64,000 bases of DNA from positions 313,669-377,668 of the forward strand of contig NZ_RSEL01000028.1 of assembly GCF_003958625.1 (NCBI RefSeq), written 5' to 3'. The position numbers and the translations under genes were made by a program. The notes under the pieces were generated by a model. The model was not told the DNA's origin. It made no database searches and saw nothing but the letters and a program-made list of their open reading frames with translations. The stretch comes from Tsuneonella rigui (GTDB lineage: Bacteria; Pseudomonadota; Alphaproteobacteria; Sphingomonadales; Sphingomonadaceae). Shown here one piece after another: positions 45,072 through 53,671 of this stretch; positions within the stretch are counted from its first letter, which is position 1; every line of letters begins with the position of its first letter.

Positions 45072-46109
45072 TCAAGCGGTCAGGCTTCGCCAGTACGTCG
45101 CAAAAAGCTCCGCGCAGGTGCCGTTGTTGGTCGATATCCAGTCGTTCTCGGCGCGCTCGTATGGTTGCGCCGTCAAGGCGTACGAGAGTTGCGACTTCAC
45201 GATTTCCTCGTCGCTTGGAGACATCCCCTTGGTAGTGGCGAAAACCCGCTTGGGCTGGAACTCCTCCATGCGGCCCTCGGCGATGTTGAAGAGCTCAACG
45301 TTCTGATCGTGGAAGCCAAACCCGAGGAAGACGACCGTCTCGGCCCATTCCACGAGCGCGCCGATCTCGTTGGCACAGATGCTGGATTCAGAGAACGTGC
45401 GGATGCGCTCGGCCGCCGCGAGAATGTCGAGTTCAGCAGGAGCGTAAGGAACTCGCCCGCGCGCGCCTTCGAAAATTGAACCGAGCGATCCGTAGGGATG
45501 CAGCATCTTGACGCCAGCTATCAACTGCTCCGCCTGCGGCCGCGTAAGCCGGAAGTAGACTTCCGCGGCTCTGACCAGAAATGTCTGAAGGCAGCGATCG
45601 TAATTGAAGATCACGAAAGACACGTTGTCGAATGCGCGTACCGGCTCATCGGCTGGCACGCCGGAGAAGAGTTGGCGCGCCAGGCTGTAGTACCAAGTCG
45701 CCGCGAGGTTGGTGAGAACGAAAGGCTTATGGCCGCCGTCGAGCGGCTTCAATTTGCTGTCCCGCTCGGCGGCCTGGATGGCTCGCACTATGCCCATCTT
45801 GCCAAGTTGTACGAACTCGCGGTTCTTGCCGTGGGATTCGAGAAATGTGTCGATTGATTGAGCAAGGTCCATAGCTTCAGCAACCGACCGCGCGGAACCA
45901 ATGAACGAATTTTGACCCCAATCACGTCGGTCCACGAGCTCGCGTAGGCCATGATAGATGACGGCGTCCCCTTTCGACAGCTGGTGTCCGTATTCGACGC
46001 TGAGGTTGAGTAGGGATGCGATCTTGGAGGTGAGTTCGCCCCCAAGTGGGAGCCCGGCTTCTGCACTCGCGCCGGCGCCAACGACGAAGACCGTGGGGGA
46101 TTTGAACAT
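45072..46109 (-). CDS. SIR2-like domain protein, probable NADase/defence effector (345 aa)
   Basis: VFVVGAGASAEAGLPLG (residues 7-23) is the NAD-binding loop of SIR2-like proteins. FVIFNYDRCL has N169 and D171, and KMLHPYGSLG has H204, the positions that form the NAD-glycohydrolase site. A late VVFLGFGFHDQN strand closes the fold. No zinc-finger Cys set of true deacetylases is seen. Such stand-alone SIR2 proteins in defence islands deplete NAD on phage infection; that role is inferred here. It is divergent from the methyltransferase gene. Confidence 0.8.
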   Translation of the reverse strand: MFKSPTVFVVGAGASAEAGLPLGGELTSKIASLLNLSVEYGHQLSKGDAVIYHGLRELVDRRDWGQNSFIGSARSVAEAMDLAQSIDTFLESHGKNREFVQLGKMGIVRAIQAAERDSKLKPLDGGHKPFVLTNLAATWYYSLARQLFSGVPADEPVRAFDNVSFVIFNYDRCLQTFLVRAAEVYFRLTRPQAEQLIAGVKMLHPYGSLGSIFEGARGRVPYAPAELDILAAAERIRTFSESSICANEIGALVEWAETVVFLGFGFHDQNVELFNIAEGRMEEFQPKRVFATTKGMSPSDEEIVKSQLSYALTAQPYERAENDWISTNNGTCAELFATYWRSLTA

Positions 46110-46283
46110 CTCGCCGAGTTACAGCTCGTCCAGTAGAACCTCCAGTAGTCTTCAAGCCAGCTCTCCGCGGACGACTGGCGGCGATCGGAGTGCTCAACCC
46201 GGCCTTTTCGGCGCCCATTGCAACTGGGGAAGTTCTTGCTACGTTCTCGTGCCAGCAAACGGTCGATTGGGTAACAGCACGCC

Positions 46284-47756
46284 ATGGTGCGAACCTCTCC
46301 AGAATTTTCTCAGAAGCGGTCCGGCGCCTACTTCACGCCAACCGAGGTCAGTGCTGCGCTGGTTGCTTGGACCATCCGCAAGCCGTCTGACAGAATGATT
46401 GATCCATCATGTGGCGATGGCGAGTTTCTCGCCCTCCATCGAAACAGCGTCGGCATCGAGCAAAACCCGATTTCCGCACACAAGGCGATCGAGCGAGCAC
46501 CTGGCGCCCTTGTCCATGAGGGCGATTTCTTTACTTGGGCCACGGAGACGCATGAGCGATTTGAATGCGCCGCCGGCAACCCCCCTTTCATCCGCTACCA
46601 GACGTTCAAAGGGGAAACGCGCAAGAGGGCGATCGCCCTGTGCAGCGATCTTGGCGCGCACTTCACCGGTCTCGCCTCGTCATGGGCCCCGTTCCTTGTC
46701 GCGACTGCAGGACTCCTCAAACCCGGCGGACGCATGGCGTTCGTTGTGCCAGCAGAGATCGGTCACGCTCCTTATGCGGCGCCCTTGCTCGAATACCTCG
46801 TGGCTTCCTTCGCCAAGGTGCAGGTCATTGCGGTCCGCAAGAAGCTTTTCCCGAGCCTGTCAGAGGATTGCTGGCTCCTTTATACCGACGGCTTCGGAGG
46901 GTCTGCTACCGCGATCGATTTCACGGTCATCGATCAGTTTGCGCCCGCGCAAATTCCGCCTGCGCCAACGCTACACATTGACCTAGGCGAGTGGCGCGCC
47001 GTCTGGAACCAGCGTTTACGTCCGTACCTCCTGCCAGCGTCGGTCCGGCAGCTCTATGCGCAAGCAGTCGCCGATCCTTACACGCACCGGCTCGCGGATT
47101 TCGCAAAGGTTGGGATTGGCTACATCACCGGCGATAATTCGTTCTTTCACTTGCGGCCGTCCGAAGCCCGTCGCCTGGGAATCCCCGACGCATATCTGCA
47201 GCCCGCGATACGCAACGGGCGTGCAATGCCCGAGCACCAGATTACGAAAGCCACGGTCGAGGCGTGGAAGCGCAACGACGACCCAGTGCTCTTGCTTCGG
47301 TTACGGCAGGGCCAACACCTACCCAAATCGATCCGGGATTACCTGAGCAGCAGCGCCGGGCGCGAAGCCAGTCAGGGTTACAAGTGCCGCAACAGGGCAC
47401 CGTGGTATGCCGTGCCTGACGTGCAGATACCCGACTACGTCATGAGCTATATGTCCGGCCGGCAGGTCAACCTAGTCCGCAACGCGGCAAAGGTCTCATG
47501 CACGAACAGCGTACACTCCATCCGGGTCAAGGACGCTGCCTTGGCGAAGAGACTTCTGCCGGAATGGTCATCCCCCTTTGTCCGACTGAGCTGCGAGCTT
47601 GAGGGGCACGCCTTAGGCGGTGGCATGCTGAAGCTCGAACCCCGCGAGGCGGGTCGGGTAATGTTCCCTGCTGCTTCGGTGGCGGCTGAAGCAAAGGCGG
47701 CCGACATCGAGGGCGCGATCAGCACTCTCCAACGCTGGCGCCACTATGCCGACTGA
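46284..47756 (+). CDS. N6-adenine DNA methyltransferase (490 aa)
   Basis: GAYFTPTEVSAALVAWTI is motif X, MIDPSCGDGEFL (D40) is the SAM motif I, and GNPPFIRYQTFKG (N99-P-P-F102) is the adenine-type catalytic motif. The arrangement with LLKPGGRMAFVVPAEIGHA resembles the PstI/BsuBI type. The C-terminal half would be the target-recognition part (KVGIGYITGDNSFFHL). It overlaps the next gene by 11 bp, as in restriction-modification operons. The recognition sequence cannot be deduced. Confidence 0.88.
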   Translation: MVRTSPEFSQKRSGAYFTPTEVSAALVAWTIRKPSDRMIDPSCGDGEFLALHRNSVGIEQNPISAHKAIERAPGALVHEGDFFTWATETHERFECAAGNPPFIRYQTFKGETRKRAIALCSDLGAHFTGLASSWAPFLVATAGLLKPGGRMAFVVPAEIGHAPYAAPLLEYLVASFAKVQVIAVRKKLFPSLSEDCWLLYTDGFGGSATAIDFTVIDQFAPAQIPPAPTLHIDLGEWRAVWNQRLRPYLLPASVRQLYAQAVADPYTHRLADFAKVGIGYITGDNSFFHLRPSEARRLGIPDAYLQPAIRNGRAMPEHQITKATVEAWKRNDDPVLLLRLRQGQHLPKSIRDYLSSSAGREASQGYKCRNRAPWYAVPDVQIPDYVMSYMSGRQVNLVRNAAKVSCTNSVHSIRVKDAALAKRLLPEWSSPFVRLSCELEGHALGGGMLKLEPREAGRVMFPAASVAAEAKAADIEGAISTLQRWRHYAD

Positions 47757-48669
47757 TCTCGACGCCAAGACTTGTCAGTGGACTAATCAGACTGAGGCAC
47801 TTGCTGCTTTCGGGGAGTTCACCGGGCAGACCCAGAGCGCAAAGCACATCAAGCCGCTGCATTGGTACGTCGCATGCCGTCTGGTCATCGAAGGTGGGTT
47901 CAACCCGAACGATATCGTCCCGAGGCCACCGTTTCGGGTTCAGGCGCGCTCCGGCAAGGCTCCTTTGCTTCATTACGCGCCAGAGCTTGCGTTGGGCGGC
48001 GAGCGCACCGTTCTTGGCGGCCTCAAAACCAAGAACGTGGACGTCGTGGTCACGCGGGAGGGCATTGGGCCAGTCCTCGCCGTCTCCTGTAAAGGAGTCA
48101 CCGGCGCGTTCCGCAATCTGACGAACAGGATGGAAGAGACGATTGGAGAGTGCACAAACCTCCACATCACCTATCCCGCGCTGGTCCTCGGCTATCTCGT
48201 TCTTCTTCGGGCCAACCGACTGGTCGAAGCGCCTCTCGAAGACGCGAAGCTCGTAGCGGATGTACTTGATGCAGCGGCCGAAGGCACTCGAACGCTAGCC
48301 GCCAACGACATCGCGATTGAAGTGGGCGGCGAGCCGGTAAAATCGATTATTCGATTCCACAACGCTCTCCGCGAGCTCGTCGGCCGCCGAGGAATCCGCG
48401 AGGATGTCAGTCGTTATGAGGCCATCGGTTTCGGGTTGGTGGAGATGGAAGGCCCCAATCGTAGCGGGCTCTTCAGTTCCTACCCTGGCGAGGACAGCCC
48501 CCTCTTGCTCAGCGGCTTCTTCGACACGCTATACGCGAGGTACGACGAGAGGTTTGTCGTGAGCGCCCCGGATTTATCTGCGGTCACGCGTAGGCTTGAA
48601 TGGGATCCTGCATCTCCAGGTCTACAGGTCGATGGCCTGGATTTCGTTCCAAGAACTGCTGAAGAGTAA
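47746..48669 (+). CDS. putative restriction endonuclease partner (307 aa)
   Basis: The gene overlaps the methyltransferase end, the position of a restriction enzyme. Residues 90-120 read LGGLKTKNVDVVVTREGIGPVLAVSCKGV, a strand-Asp-strand-(S)xK arrangement with D99 and K116 that would suit a PD-(D/E)XK site, but the usual Glu/Asp before xK is Ser-Cys. I recognise no named restriction family. So either a divergent nuclease or an inactive one. Confidence 0.6.
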   Translation: MPTDLDAKTCQWTNQTEALAAFGEFTGQTQSAKHIKPLHWYVACRLVIEGGFNPNDIVPRPPFRVQARSGKAPLLHYAPELALGGERTVLGGLKTKNVDVVVTREGIGPVLAVSCKGVTGAFRNLTNRMEETIGECTNLHITYPALVLGYLVLLRANRLVEAPLEDAKLVADVLDAAAEGTRTLAANDIAIEVGGEPVKSIIRFHNALRELVGRRGIREDVSRYEAIGFGLVEMEGPNRSGLFSSYPGEDSPLLLSGFFDTLYARYDERFVVSAPDLSAVTRRLEWDPASPGLQVDGLDFVPRTAEE

Positions 48670-48831
48670 CCTTGGACCTTTGAGCGGGTCGTGCCGGCAA
48701 AGGTTGGGCCGATAGCGGGACGTCCGAATGTGGACATACTGAGCGTAAAGCGGGCCACTCACCACGGCTTCCCCGGGTCCCCCTAGCGCTATGTCCCTCC
48801 CGTTGCTAATTGAGGTGCGGAGGTCAACGTC

Positions 48832-49059
48832 ATGGCAAAGAAGGGTCAGCACGTCGTTATGAGCCCATCTGGCGGATGGGCGGTCAAGAAGGCGGGCTCA
48901 TCCAAGGCGACCAGCACTCACGTTACGCAAGCTGATGCGGTCAAAGCGGCGACAAAGATCGCCCAGAATCAGAAAACCGAAGTTTACATCCACGGCCGTG
49001 ACGGCCGGATTAGGGAGCGAAACTCCTTCGGGAACGACCCGCATCCGCCGAAGGGCTGA
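48832..49059 (+). CDS. DUF2188 protein (75 aa)
   Basis: MAKKGQHVVMSPSGGWAVKKAGSSKATSTHVTQADAVKAATKIAQNQKTEVYIHGRDGRIRERNSFG is a full DUF2188: a short beta-rich fold with a conserved V/HGRDGRI end. Function is unknown, but the family recurs beside defence genes. Its stop is two bases from the next start, so the pair is translationally linked. Confidence 0.85.
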   Translation: MAKKGQHVVMSPSGGWAVKKAGSSKATSTHVTQADAVKAATKIAQNQKTEVYIHGRDGRIRERNSFGNDPHPPKG

Positions 49060-49061
49060 GC

Positions 49062-49688
49062 TTGCCGCCGCCGTTTGAGCGATCAGTCTTCGTCAACTGC
49101 CCCTTTGATGAGGACTTTGCGCCAGTCTTGCAGGCGGTCGCGTTCTGCATCGTATATCTCGGCTTGTTTCCTAGGCTTGCTCCGGAGAACGCCGACAACG
49201 CTGCCGCGCGCCTCGACCGGATTGCTGACCTCATTCGCGGCTCCCAGTATGGCATTCATGATCTGAGCCGCTGTAAATCGGCACAGGCGGACGAGTACGC
49301 CCGCATGAACATGCCCTTTGAACTCGGTCTAGATCACGCATGTCGTCGATTTGGACAAGCTCCGCAAACGGACAAGCGGATCCTGATCCTTGAGCACACC
49401 CGCTACGATTATCAGCGGGCCCTTTCCGACATCTCTGGCTGGGACATCCAGGCGCACGGCGGTGACCACGAAAAGGCAGTCCGGCATGTACGCAGCTGGC
49501 TCATCGCTCAGGCCGGCGTTCCCGCCGTCGGAGCGGCCCTTATTCAAGGCAAGTATATCGCGTTCCAAGAGTGGTATTGGGAACGGGAACTGGCCGCTGG
49601 CTCCTCCGAAGAAGATATCCGCGAATACCCTACCGGTGAGCTAATACGAGCGATGCACGAATGGAAGGACGCGGGGGAACCTGTTTGA
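49062..49688 (+). CDS. Rossmannoid TIR/nucleoside-deoxyribosyltransferase-like protein (208 aa)
   Basis: Starts with TTG at 49062, two bases after the DUF2188 stop. SVFVNCPFDEDFAPVLQAVAFCI, YGIHDLSR and ARMNMPFELGLDHA follow the strand-helix pattern and the conserved Glu (E87) of the TIR and nucleoside 2-deoxyribosyltransferase superfamily. Such proteins cleave nucleotides or NAD in defence, which is inferred for this gene. Unrelated beyond the fold to the SIR2-like gene upstream. Confidence 0.6.
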   Translation: MPPPFERSVFVNCPFDEDFAPVLQAVAFCIVYLGLFPRLAPENADNAAARLDRIADLIRGSQYGIHDLSRCKSAQADEYARMNMPFELGLDHACRRFGQAPQTDKRILILEHTRYDYQRALSDISGWDIQAHGGDHEKAVRHVRSWLIAQAGVPAVGAALIQGKYIAFQEWYWERELAAGSSEEDIREYPTGELIRAMHEWKDAGEPV

Positions 49689-49792
49689 GCATGTTTGGGC
49701 CGGTTGCAGACAGTCCGCTCTCAGCAAATCGACGTTCGAAAGCTGCCGTTCGCTTCCGGCCCATTACGGAGATGCGCAACGGCAGCCTGCTC

Positions 49793-50515
49793 TCAGGGCG
49801 CGATTGCCTCGCCGTTCCAAGCGAGGACTGAGCCCGACACATCTACACTTAGATTCTCGACAACGGAAAGAAGGTGGCTGGCGCTCATCTCGGGCGCAAA
49901 CAGCTGACTTGAAGGAACGGGTCTGTGAAAGGGACGGGACAAAGGCGTATCCACGGTGCCGGGATGCAGCCCGACTGCGATGGCTCTTGGATGCGTTCTT
50001 CCAAGTTCGATCGCCAAGTTGGCGATAATCATGTTGAGTGCAGCTTTAGACGCGCGGTAGCTGTGCCACCCCCCAAGCCGGTTGTCGCCGATCGATCCAA
50101 CCCGCGCAGACAGGGCCGCGAACACACTTCTCCGTTCCCGTGGAAGGCCAGCGATCATGTGCTTGGCGATTAGCGCCGGACCGAGCGCGTTGATCCTGAA
50201 AGCGTCCAACATCCCTTCCGAAGTGATCGCGGCAAACTGCTTCTCTGGCTGGTGCCGCGCGCTATGAAGCATGCCTGTCGTGACGAGAACGAGATCGATC
50301 GATCCATCGCCGATAACGGACTTTGCCGCCGCTTCGATCGACGATTCCTCACGCAAGTCGAAAGCAAACGGACGGACGACGTCCCCCTCGGTGGTGACCG
50401 CCCGTCGGCTTCCGGCGTAAACAGCCGCGTAATTGCCGGACGAGACCAACGCGTCGATCAGCGCAGCGCCGATCCCTCCGGAGGCCCCCCAGACGACGGC
50501 GCGGCGCCCTGTCAC
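49793..50515 (-). CDS. SDR-family oxidoreductase (240 aa)
   Basis: VVWGASGGIGAALIDALVSSG is the nucleotide loop, and YRASKAALNM holds the YxxxK pair, with a Ser in LSARVGS upstream. Start is GTG at 50513-50515. It is the last gene of a minus-strand run led by the folE and HIG1-like genes. Similar SDRs occur in light-regulated gene sets of other bacteria with folE and a renalase-like enzyme. Confidence 0.88.
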   Translation of the reverse strand: MTGRRAVVWGASGGIGAALIDALVSSGNYAAVYAGSRRAVTTEGDVVRPFAFDLREESSIEAAAKSVIGDGSIDLVLVTTGMLHSARHQPEKQFAAITSEGMLDAFRINALGPALIAKHMIAGLPRERRSVFAALSARVGSIGDNRLGGWHSYRASKAALNMIIANLAIELGRTHPRAIAVGLHPGTVDTPLSRPFHRPVPSSQLFAPEMSASHLLSVVENLSVDVSGSVLAWNGEAIAP

Positions 50516-50560
50516 ACTGCCAGCCCAGGCCGGCGCATTGCTGCGATAACCGTCGCGCGC

Positions 50561-51055
50561 CTACCACGAAGCACTGCCAGGAACGCCCTTGAACGGGCCC
50601 GCCACCTTGCTGGTGATCCAGCCGCCATAGAACCCTCCGGGCTGGGGGACGACTGTTTCGCCGTCGACGCTGCAGCGATCGAAGGCCTCGGCGTAGAACG
50701 CGACTTGGTCTCGCAAGATTTGGAACGCGCTCGAAGGCGCGGGATAGCTCCAGCCGACACGGCGCAGGACCGTCTCGCCCATGACCACGTCCCAATAGAC
50801 GGCAACGCCCTTCCACTCGCAAAAGGAATTCCCAAGCGCGCGGACAAGGACGCCCGGAGCGATGTCCTTCAACGGAATGTAGTAGCTCGGTGGATGGCTC
50901 GTCTCGAGGGTGCGAATGCTGGAGCGGGTGTCCGCAACGACCTTCCCGCCATGTTCGATCAGAATGTGTACGCCTGACGGCTCGGCTCGCGCCGGGCGCG
51001 GAAACACCCACACGCTTTCCTGACCCGGGCCTGCCGCGTGGGGTATCGGTCTCAT
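50561..51055 (-). CDS. DUF427 domain protein (164 aa)
   Basis: VHILIEHGGKVVADTRSSIRTLETSHPPSYYIPLKDI is the DUF427 pattern, with NSFCEWKGVAVYWDV and GGWITSKVAGPFKG. The family has no established reaction. It overlaps the DCC gene by 4 bases (ATGA), and lies 46 bp from the SDR gene. Confidence 0.85.
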   Translation of the reverse strand: MRPIPHAAGPGQESVWVFPRPARAEPSGVHILIEHGGKVVADTRSSIRTLETSHPPSYYIPLKDIAPGVLVRALGNSFCEWKGVAVYWDVVMGETVLRRVGWSYPAPSSAFQILRDQVAFYAEAFDRCSVDGETVVPQPGGFYGGWITSKVAGPFKGVPGSASW

Positions 51056-51405
51056 TGTTCCATTCGCGTGGCTATGCGCTGTAGGCGGGGCCTGATGCGC
51101 AGGAAGGTTAGGTACAGCTTTTCAAGAGCGGCCAGTATCATTGGGTTGCGCGCGACAAGGCCAAGTGGACGCAAGACGGGGATGGTCCGCCACACTGCCG
51201 CAAAGGCAGCGGCGCCCGACAGCATCTGTCCATCTTGCAGAGCGTGAAACCGGCCCAGCAGCTTCCGACGGTCCACAGAGCAGTGCGCGACGGGAGCTGA
51301 AGCCGCGTCGATGAACCTGATCCTCCCACGCCGATCGAGCTTACGCATCAGTCGGACCTCGCGCCGGCACAATGGGCACGACCCGTCCCACCACACGGTC
51401 AGCAT
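51052..51405 (-). CDS. DCC-family thiol-disulfide oxidoreductase-like protein (117 aa)
   Basis: WWDGSCPLCRREVRLMRKLDRRGRIRFID carries the DxxCxxC signature of the DCC family (DUF393), followed by DGQMLSGAAAFAAVWRTIP. ATG at 51405 gives the usual size; the frame extends upstream but is not family-like. Overlap with DUF427 implies co-translation. Confidence 0.88.
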   Translation of the reverse strand: MLTVWWDGSCPLCRREVRLMRKLDRRGRIRFIDAASAPVAHCSVDRRKLLGRFHALQDGQMLSGAAAFAAVWRTIPVLRPLGLVARNPMILAALEKLYLTFLRIRPRLQRIATRMEQ

Positions 51406-51436
51406 GGCTCCTCTGCCGATAGGAGGCTTTGGGGGA

Positions 51437-51532
51437 TCAACCCAGAGATGCGGCGAGCAGACCGATATGCGCCACGACTGCAATGACCGCAGCGGCGACA
51501 ACCTTCATTGAGCTTGCATTGACTGCGACCAT
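51437..51532 (-). CDS. possible 31-residue membrane peptide
   Basis: MVAVNASSMKVVAAAVIAVV, then AHIGLLAASLG, forms one hydrophobic helix. It lies in the 265-bp gap between the DCC and renalase-like genes. No good ribosome binding site is seen, so it is only a candidate. Confidence 0.3.
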   Translation of the reverse strand: MVAVNASSMKVVAAAVIAVVAHIGLLAASLG

Positions 51533-51670
51533 GACCGGTTCCGATCTTCGACGTGATTGCCGTATGATGAGCCTTTCGCCCACGGTGGCGCGGCTTGCGA
51601 GATGGCCTTTGGTGCATGGTGGCGGGGCGGACTGGCAAACCAGCACGCACTCCGCGGACCATCAGAGGCT

Positions 51671-52630
51671 TCAGGATGCGGAACCTTTGACAAGCGCAGC
51701 TCCGAGGCACCGGTCGGCAAGGCGGCGCCCCGAAAGCCACGCGCATTCTATCCTCGGGCCAAGGAGCCAGTCGCCACATACCCCAAGCTGCAACTCGGCA
51801 TTCCACAACGCGCCGTCGCCTGTGCCCGCCGAAAGCGCATAACGCCACCGGTGCGCGGTCGCGGCGACCGGCTGGGGAAGCTCTCTCTGCGCGGCCTGGC
51901 CAAGAGCGCTCAGCAGAAGAGGCGCGATCTCCTCGGGCGGATCCTCAAGTCTGTCCAGGGACCAATTTCCGCTCGCCTGGACGACCCAGCATTCTGGCTC
52001 GGCCCGCGCTGGCTTGTCGCTGTTGCGGGCTGCCCACGATACAGGCCCCTGATTGCGTATGACGGTTGGCAAACTGTCCAGCCGCCGATCGAAGACAAAC
52101 ATCGCGGTCCAACAGGGCTGTGACCGGGCGACCAGGGCGATCCGCGTCATGTCAAAATCGTGCAGAGAAAGAATCGCGGCGGCTTGCTCTGCCGGAATGG
52201 CGAGAATGACCGCATCGAAAGGCCCCTCCTCCTGCCCATCGCCGATGATCCGCCACCCGCCGTCGTCGCGAGCCACGCTTTTGACGAGATAGTTCCACCT
52301 AACCGCGTGCGGTGCGGCCATCTGCTTAATTACGGCGTTCATGCCGGGGATGCCGATCCATGCATCTTTCCCCGCTGGAACCCAGGGAGTAGCTATACCG
52401 GCTCTCCGCCACCGCGCCACCAGCTGAGCGAAACCTGGATCGCGAACCGTGAAGTACTGCGCGCCATGATCGATCGACACCTGGCCTAACGGGGTGTGCA
52501 TCCGGCGGGTGGCCATCCTGCCGCCTGCGCCGCGCCCTTTGTCGAACAGTTCTGCCGAATGGCCTGCGGATGCGAGAGCATCTGCGCAGGCGAGCCCCGC
52601 CATTCCGCTTCCGATGATGGCGAAGCGCAT
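51671..52630 (-). CDS. renalase-like FAD-dependent oxidoreductase (319 aa)
   Basis: MRFAIIGSGMAGLACADALASAGHSAELFDKGRGAGGRMATRR is the FAD-binding fold of renalase-like NAD(P)H oxidoreductases. IDHGAQYFTVRDP is a second family block and the C-terminus GVCGDWLLGPRIECAWLSG binds flavin. It sits 4 bp after folE and is co-transcribed with it. Light-induced clusters elsewhere carry a homologue beside folE. Confidence 0.88.
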   Translation of the reverse strand: MRFAIIGSGMAGLACADALASAGHSAELFDKGRGAGGRMATRRMHTPLGQVSIDHGAQYFTVRDPGFAQLVARWRRAGIATPWVPAGKDAWIGIPGMNAVIKQMAAPHAVRWNYLVKSVARDDGGWRIIGDGQEEGPFDAVILAIPAEQAAAILSLHDFDMTRIALVARSQPCWTAMFVFDRRLDSLPTVIRNQGPVSWAARNSDKPARAEPECWVVQASGNWSLDRLEDPPEEIAPLLLSALGQAAQRELPQPVAATAHRWRYALSAGTGDGALWNAELQLGVCGDWLLGPRIECAWLSGRRLADRCLGAALVKGSAS

Positions 52631-52634
52631 CGTA

Positions 52635-53249
52635 TCAGTGCCGCAAGTTCATCAGCGACAGTACTTCGTTCCGGCTCTGCTGGTCGTCCAGAAAGCAGCC
52701 GAGCATCCTGCTGGTGATCATGCCGACGCCACTCGTTTTGACGCCCCGTCCGGTCATGCAGCCATGCTGCGCCTCGATCATCACGGCAACGCCGCGCGGT
52801 GCTAGCTCGTCCCAGATCGCTTGCGCGACCTGAGCGGTAAGGCGTTCCTGCACCTGAAGGCGGGATGCATAACCGTTGAGGACGCGCGCAAGCTTGGAAA
52901 TACCGACCACCCGTCCCGCGGGGAGATAGGCAATCGTCGCTGTCCCGGTGATCGGCGCCATATGATGCTCGCAATGCGATTGGAACGGAATGGCCCGTAG
53001 CATCACGATTTCGTCGTAGCCGCCGACTTCGTCGAACGTCCGCGCAAGATGTTCGCCGGGGTCTTCATCGTAGCCGCGGCAGTATTCGCGCCACGCCCTA
53101 GCCACCCGCCTGGGTGTGTCTCGCAATCCCTCCCGAGCGGGATCGTCGCCGGCCCAGCGGATCAGCGCACGGATGGACTCTTGCACTTCGTGCGGAACGG
53201 CGTCGTCCCCCGCTGCCGAGAACTGCTCGTGATCGGTTATCGTGTTCAT
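52635..53249 (-). CDS. folE: GTP cyclohydrolase I
   Basis: Converts GTP to dihydroneopterin triphosphate, the first step to folate and pterins. The zinc site is C93, H96 (SHCEHHMAPI) and C164 (QHGCMTGRG), with RLQVQERLT at the interface. Length 204 aa is normal. In a light-response cluster, pterin synthesis may supply antenna cofactor for photolyase-like enzymes; no photolyase is in the window. Confidence 0.95.
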   Translation of the reverse strand: MNTITDHEQFSAAGDDAVPHEVQESIRALIRWAGDDPAREGLRDTPRRVARAWREYCRGYDEDPGEHLARTFDEVGGYDEIVMLRAIPFQSHCEHHMAPITGTATIAYLPAGRVVGISKLARVLNGYASRLQVQERLTAQVAQAIWDELAPRGVAVMIEAQHGCMTGRGVKTSGVGMITSRMLGCFLDDQQSRNEVLSLMNLRH

Positions 53250-53285
53250 AGAGGTCCCTGCGCGAAAGGAGTGAGCGATCCGAGG

Positions 53286-53513
53286 TCAGCTTGCCAATGA
53301 GCCGAGAAGAACGATCAGCAGGATCGCGATGCCTTGAAAAAACACACGCTGCGCCATCATCCGGTTTTGTTTCACTCCGAACGCCTCGGCTGCCGGGCTG
53401 CCGTGAGCGCGAATGTGTTCGGCATCCTTGAAGAAGGCGGTCAGGCCCCTGACCAGCGCTACCACGACTGCAACCGCGAACCCGGCGACGAGCAAGATGA
53501 GGACGATGTTCAC
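53286..53513 (-). CDS. twin-transmembrane HIG1-like protein (75 aa)
   Basis: Two membrane helices (NIVLILLVAGFAVAVVVALVRGL and FFQGIAILLIVLLGSLA) flank a short loop with GVKQNRMMAQRV. This is the twin-helix HIG1-like module of alphaproteobacteria, linked to respiratory supercomplexes in other organisms. GTG at 53513 is preferred; the TTG at 53615 adds a non-family stretch. Confidence 0.7.
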   Translation of the reverse strand: MNIVLILLVAGFAVAVVVALVRGLTAFFKDAEHIRAHGSPAAEAFGVKQNRMMAQRVFFQGIAILLIVLLGSLAS

Positions 53514-53671
53514 GTGCTCGACCGGAATCGGCGGGCGTGGGACCGGATTGCCGGCAAAAGCGGAGCGGTGAGCGAATTCATGCGACCATTTGAGCGTCTC
53601 GGGCGTGCTCACCAAGATGGCCGAAGGGACACTTCCGGAAGGGTCAGGTATCGCCTAGTATATCCGCGCGT

